DNA of 17,065 bases from positions 1-17,065 of the forward strand of contig NHNW01000122.1 in the NCBI GenBank assembly GCA_002786025.1, given 5' to 3'. Shown here piece by piece: positions 15,060-17,065 of this stretch. Position numbers and translations under genes: made by a program. The notes beneath the pieces were generated by a model. That model was not told the DNA's origin. It made no database searches and saw only the letters and a program-made list of their open reading frames with translations. This stretch comes from Zasmidium citrigriseum. Lineage: Eukaryota > Ascomycota > Dothideomycetes > Mycosphaerellales > Mycosphaerellaceae. Every line of letters starts with the position of its first letter. Within the stretch, counting starts at the first letter, position 1.

Positions 15060-17065
15060 GGCGCCGCCCTATACGTTAGTTATATAGAAGAGTAGAGAAG
15101 GGCTACGGAGCCCGGGTCTAGGTTAGGAAGGGTCGTAATAATAGGTCGCGAGCTTATCTAGGTTAATATCGAGCTTAAAGGCCTAGAAGGGCTAAGGACA
15201 GTAAAAGGTCTCGTTAATTATAGTACGTAATATAACTTTATAGATAGTATACTAGTAAAGGACCTCGATCTTAAGCTAAGTAATAAGGGTAATACCCGCT
15301 ATTGTACGCTAAACAGATAATCCCTCGACGTTATAGGGTATTATTATATTCCCTTCTCGGTTACTAATACCTAGGGTATAGTATAGGGATACGTAGATAA
15401 TTTTACGGTTAGACGAATCTACGGGTTCGAGATTGTCCTAGGTATACTATAGCTAGAGCGTTAGAACCTAAATATCGACTTCCTTCGTAAGAAGGTTATA
15501 TAGGGAACTAAGAGGTATAGGAAATAGAAGCGATTTAATATTATAGGGGTAACCTAAATATATCCTTCCCTCTTAGACGTAGATATAGTCCTTTACGTAT
15601 TAAACGTAACTAAAACGGCCTAAGATAAACCGGAACCGCCTACGCTACCGCTAGAGTATAAATATCTTAGGAGTATCTTCGAAGAAGGCGACGCTTCCCT
15701 CCTACTAGATTATAGCCTATACGAGCTTACTATAGAACTAGAAGATAGGAAGATACCCTCCTTTAACCCCCTCTATAACCTATCGGAGATAGAGTTAAAG
15801 GTTCTATAGGAGTACTTAGATAAGTACCTAGTAAAGGGGTAGATCCGACCCTTAAAGTCCCTAATAGGGACGGGGATCCTATTCGCTAAGAAGAAGGATA
15901 GGGGATTACAGCTCTACGTAGACTATCGTAGCCTTAATACTATTACTATTAAGAATCGTTACCTATTACCGCTTATCTAAGAGTCCTTAGACCGACTTAT
16001 AGGCGCTAAGGTATTTACCTAGCTAGATATATATAATATCTACTATAGGATCCGTATTAAGGAGAGTAACGAGTAGAAAACGGCCTTTAGGACTTATTAC
16101 GGCTACTTCGAGTATACTATTATACTATTTAGGCTTACTAACGTACTAGTAACGTTCTAGAGTTATATTATTAGCGCCCTCTCGGACCTAATCGATACTA
16201 TCTATATCGTCTACCTAGATAATATCCTTATCTACTCGTAGGATAAGGAAGAATATATCCGTTATATTACTACGGTACTTAAACGGCTCTAAAGGTATAA
16301 GCTTTACGCTAAACTATCTAAGTACGAGTTTAATAGGGACCGAGTTAGCTTCCTAGAGTACTATATTACCCTAGAAGGAGTCGAGATAGAGCTAGATCGG
16401 GTCGATATAGTACGTAACTAGCTAGAACTAGCCTCGATACATAATATCTAGATCTTTATTAGGTTTACTAACTACTACTAACGCTTCGTTAAGGACTTCT
16501 CTAGTATTATAGCTCCCCTAAACTAGCTTATAGCTAAGAAGGGGCCCGCTATAGGTGGACGAAGGTAAAGGAAGGAAGAATCCCTATCTTTAGCCCTTAT
16601 AGACGAAGCTCGCGTAGTATTTACTAAACTTAAGGAAGCCTTTACCTCCGCGCCTACGCTAAAGTACTTCGACCTATTATTACCTATTAGGGTCGAGACT
16701 AACGCCTCTACGTATAGTATCTCGAGTATAATAATATAGCCTTACGAGTTCTAGAAGAAGTTATAGTATTTTCCTATAGCCTTCTTCTTAAGAAAGATAA
16801 TACTAGTAGAAAGGAACTACGATACCTATAACGGGGAATTACTAGGCGTAGTAGAGTCCTTTAAGTACTAGAGGTACTACTTAGAGGGTACTAGGTACTA
16901 GATAGAGCTAGTTACGGACTATAATAACCTATAATAGTTTATAATAACTAAGGAGTTAACTAGGAGGTAGGTAAGATAGGCTAAATAGCTAGCTATATTT
17001 AACTTTAAGGTTACGTACTAACCTAGAAAGGATAATAGAGTAGTAGACGTATATAGTAGGAGACC
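15060..17065 (+). pseudogene. Element C pol: protease, reverse transcriptase, RNase H (RIP-inactivated, cut by window)
   Basis: One uninterrupted frame (codons starting at 15234, 15915, 16203, 17040) shows only TAA/TAG stops and no indel over 2 kb. Protease: YNFIDSILVKDL with the Asp at 15243-15245. Before RT, EEGDASLLLDYSLYELTIEL and FNPLYNLSEIELKVL are the usual linker. [48 protein letters not shown], and VYLDNILIYS with YLDN at 16212-16223 in place of YLDD. RNase H: VETNAS at about 16692, where the catalytic Asp of the usual TDAS is now Asn (16701-16703). Then ERNYDTYNGELLGVV, TKELTRR, and FNFKVTY*PRKDNRVVDVYSRR at the very end. Integrase must lie to the right. Confidence 0.92.

Larger units (their letters stand above)
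2166..17065. other. RIP-mutated tract: near-complete loss of CA and TG dinucleotides
   Basis: From 2166 to the window end CA and TG are nearly absent on both strands while CG, CC and CT persist. Examples of survivors are 2311-2319, 2945, 5531, 9437, 13298, 15304 and 16555. The pattern is CpA to TpA on either strand, the known preference of fungal repeat-induced point mutation. Consequences visible here: almost no ATG, no TGA stops, TAA/TAG where Gln or Trp stood, and Tyr where Cys or His stood. The tract covers one probable DNA transposon and three LTR elements. Confidence 0.95.
12371..17065 (+). mobile_element. Element C: Ty3/Gypsy element, plus strand, 5' part, RIP-dead, truncated by the window
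   Basis: The order on the plus strand is 5' LTR (about 12371-12664), primer binding site, gag with CCHC knuckle, protease, RT and RNase H, ending inside or just after RNase H at the window edge. Integrase and the 3' LTR should lie beyond. Its pol sequence differs clearly from element A ([15 protein letters not shown] against VNYRALNKLTIKSRY), so it is another family. It lies head to head with A and abuts A's 5' leader. Confidence 0.88.

Noticed and set aside
2166..17065. Alternative genetic code, because many TAA/TAG lie in otherwise good frames
   Set aside because: Loss of CA/TG everywhere, Tyr at Cys/His sites and missing ATG are explained by RIP. The host gene uses the standard code.

Overview
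The window looks like the edge of a gene island in the genome of a filamentous ascomycete (Pezizomycotina). Two signs support this. The first is a protein-coding gene with a 47-base fungal-type intron. The second is about 15 kb of transposon sequence carrying an extreme repeat-induced point mutation (RIP) signature. From about 2166 to the end, the dinucleotides CA and TG are almost absent and TA is in large excess, while CG, CT and CC remain common. By eye only a few dozen CA/TG survive. Start codons, Gln, Trp, His and Cys codons are therefore nearly gone, and every coding frame is broken by TAA/TAG but not TGA. That is why no long open reading frames exist in 14.9 kb that is actually full of recognisable genes.

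Layout. (1) 1-1713, minus strand: a host gene of unknown function, two exons in the window, running off the left edge. (2) 1714-2165: its upstream region and un-mutated sequence, with a possible PIF/Harbinger-type DNA transposon end at 2032-2050. (3) 2166-4200: RIP-mutated sequence with a plus-strand Myb/SANT-like reading frame at about 2584-3600. (4) About 4200-12370: element A, a minus-strand Ty3/Gypsy chromovirus whose gag, protease, reverse transcriptase, RNase H, integrase (DD35E) and chromodomain can be read. (5) 4273-6666: element B, a 2394-bp gag-only LTR element with 161-bp LTRs and a TTAAG target-site duplication. It sits inside the 3' LTR of element A. (6) 12371 to the end: element C, a plus-strand Gypsy element of a different family, with 5' LTR, primer binding site, gag with CCHC knuckle, protease, RT and RNase H. 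It is cut by the window edge and apparently inserted in the 5' part of A.

The order of events suggested is A first, then B and C into A, then RIP on all of them, then slow CpG decay. Element boundaries of B are strong. The left end of A, the 5' LTR of A and the 3' end of C are not visible. All retroelement genes here are dead copies, so they are given as pseudogenes. Domain calls rest on reading through RIP stops, with no database search.
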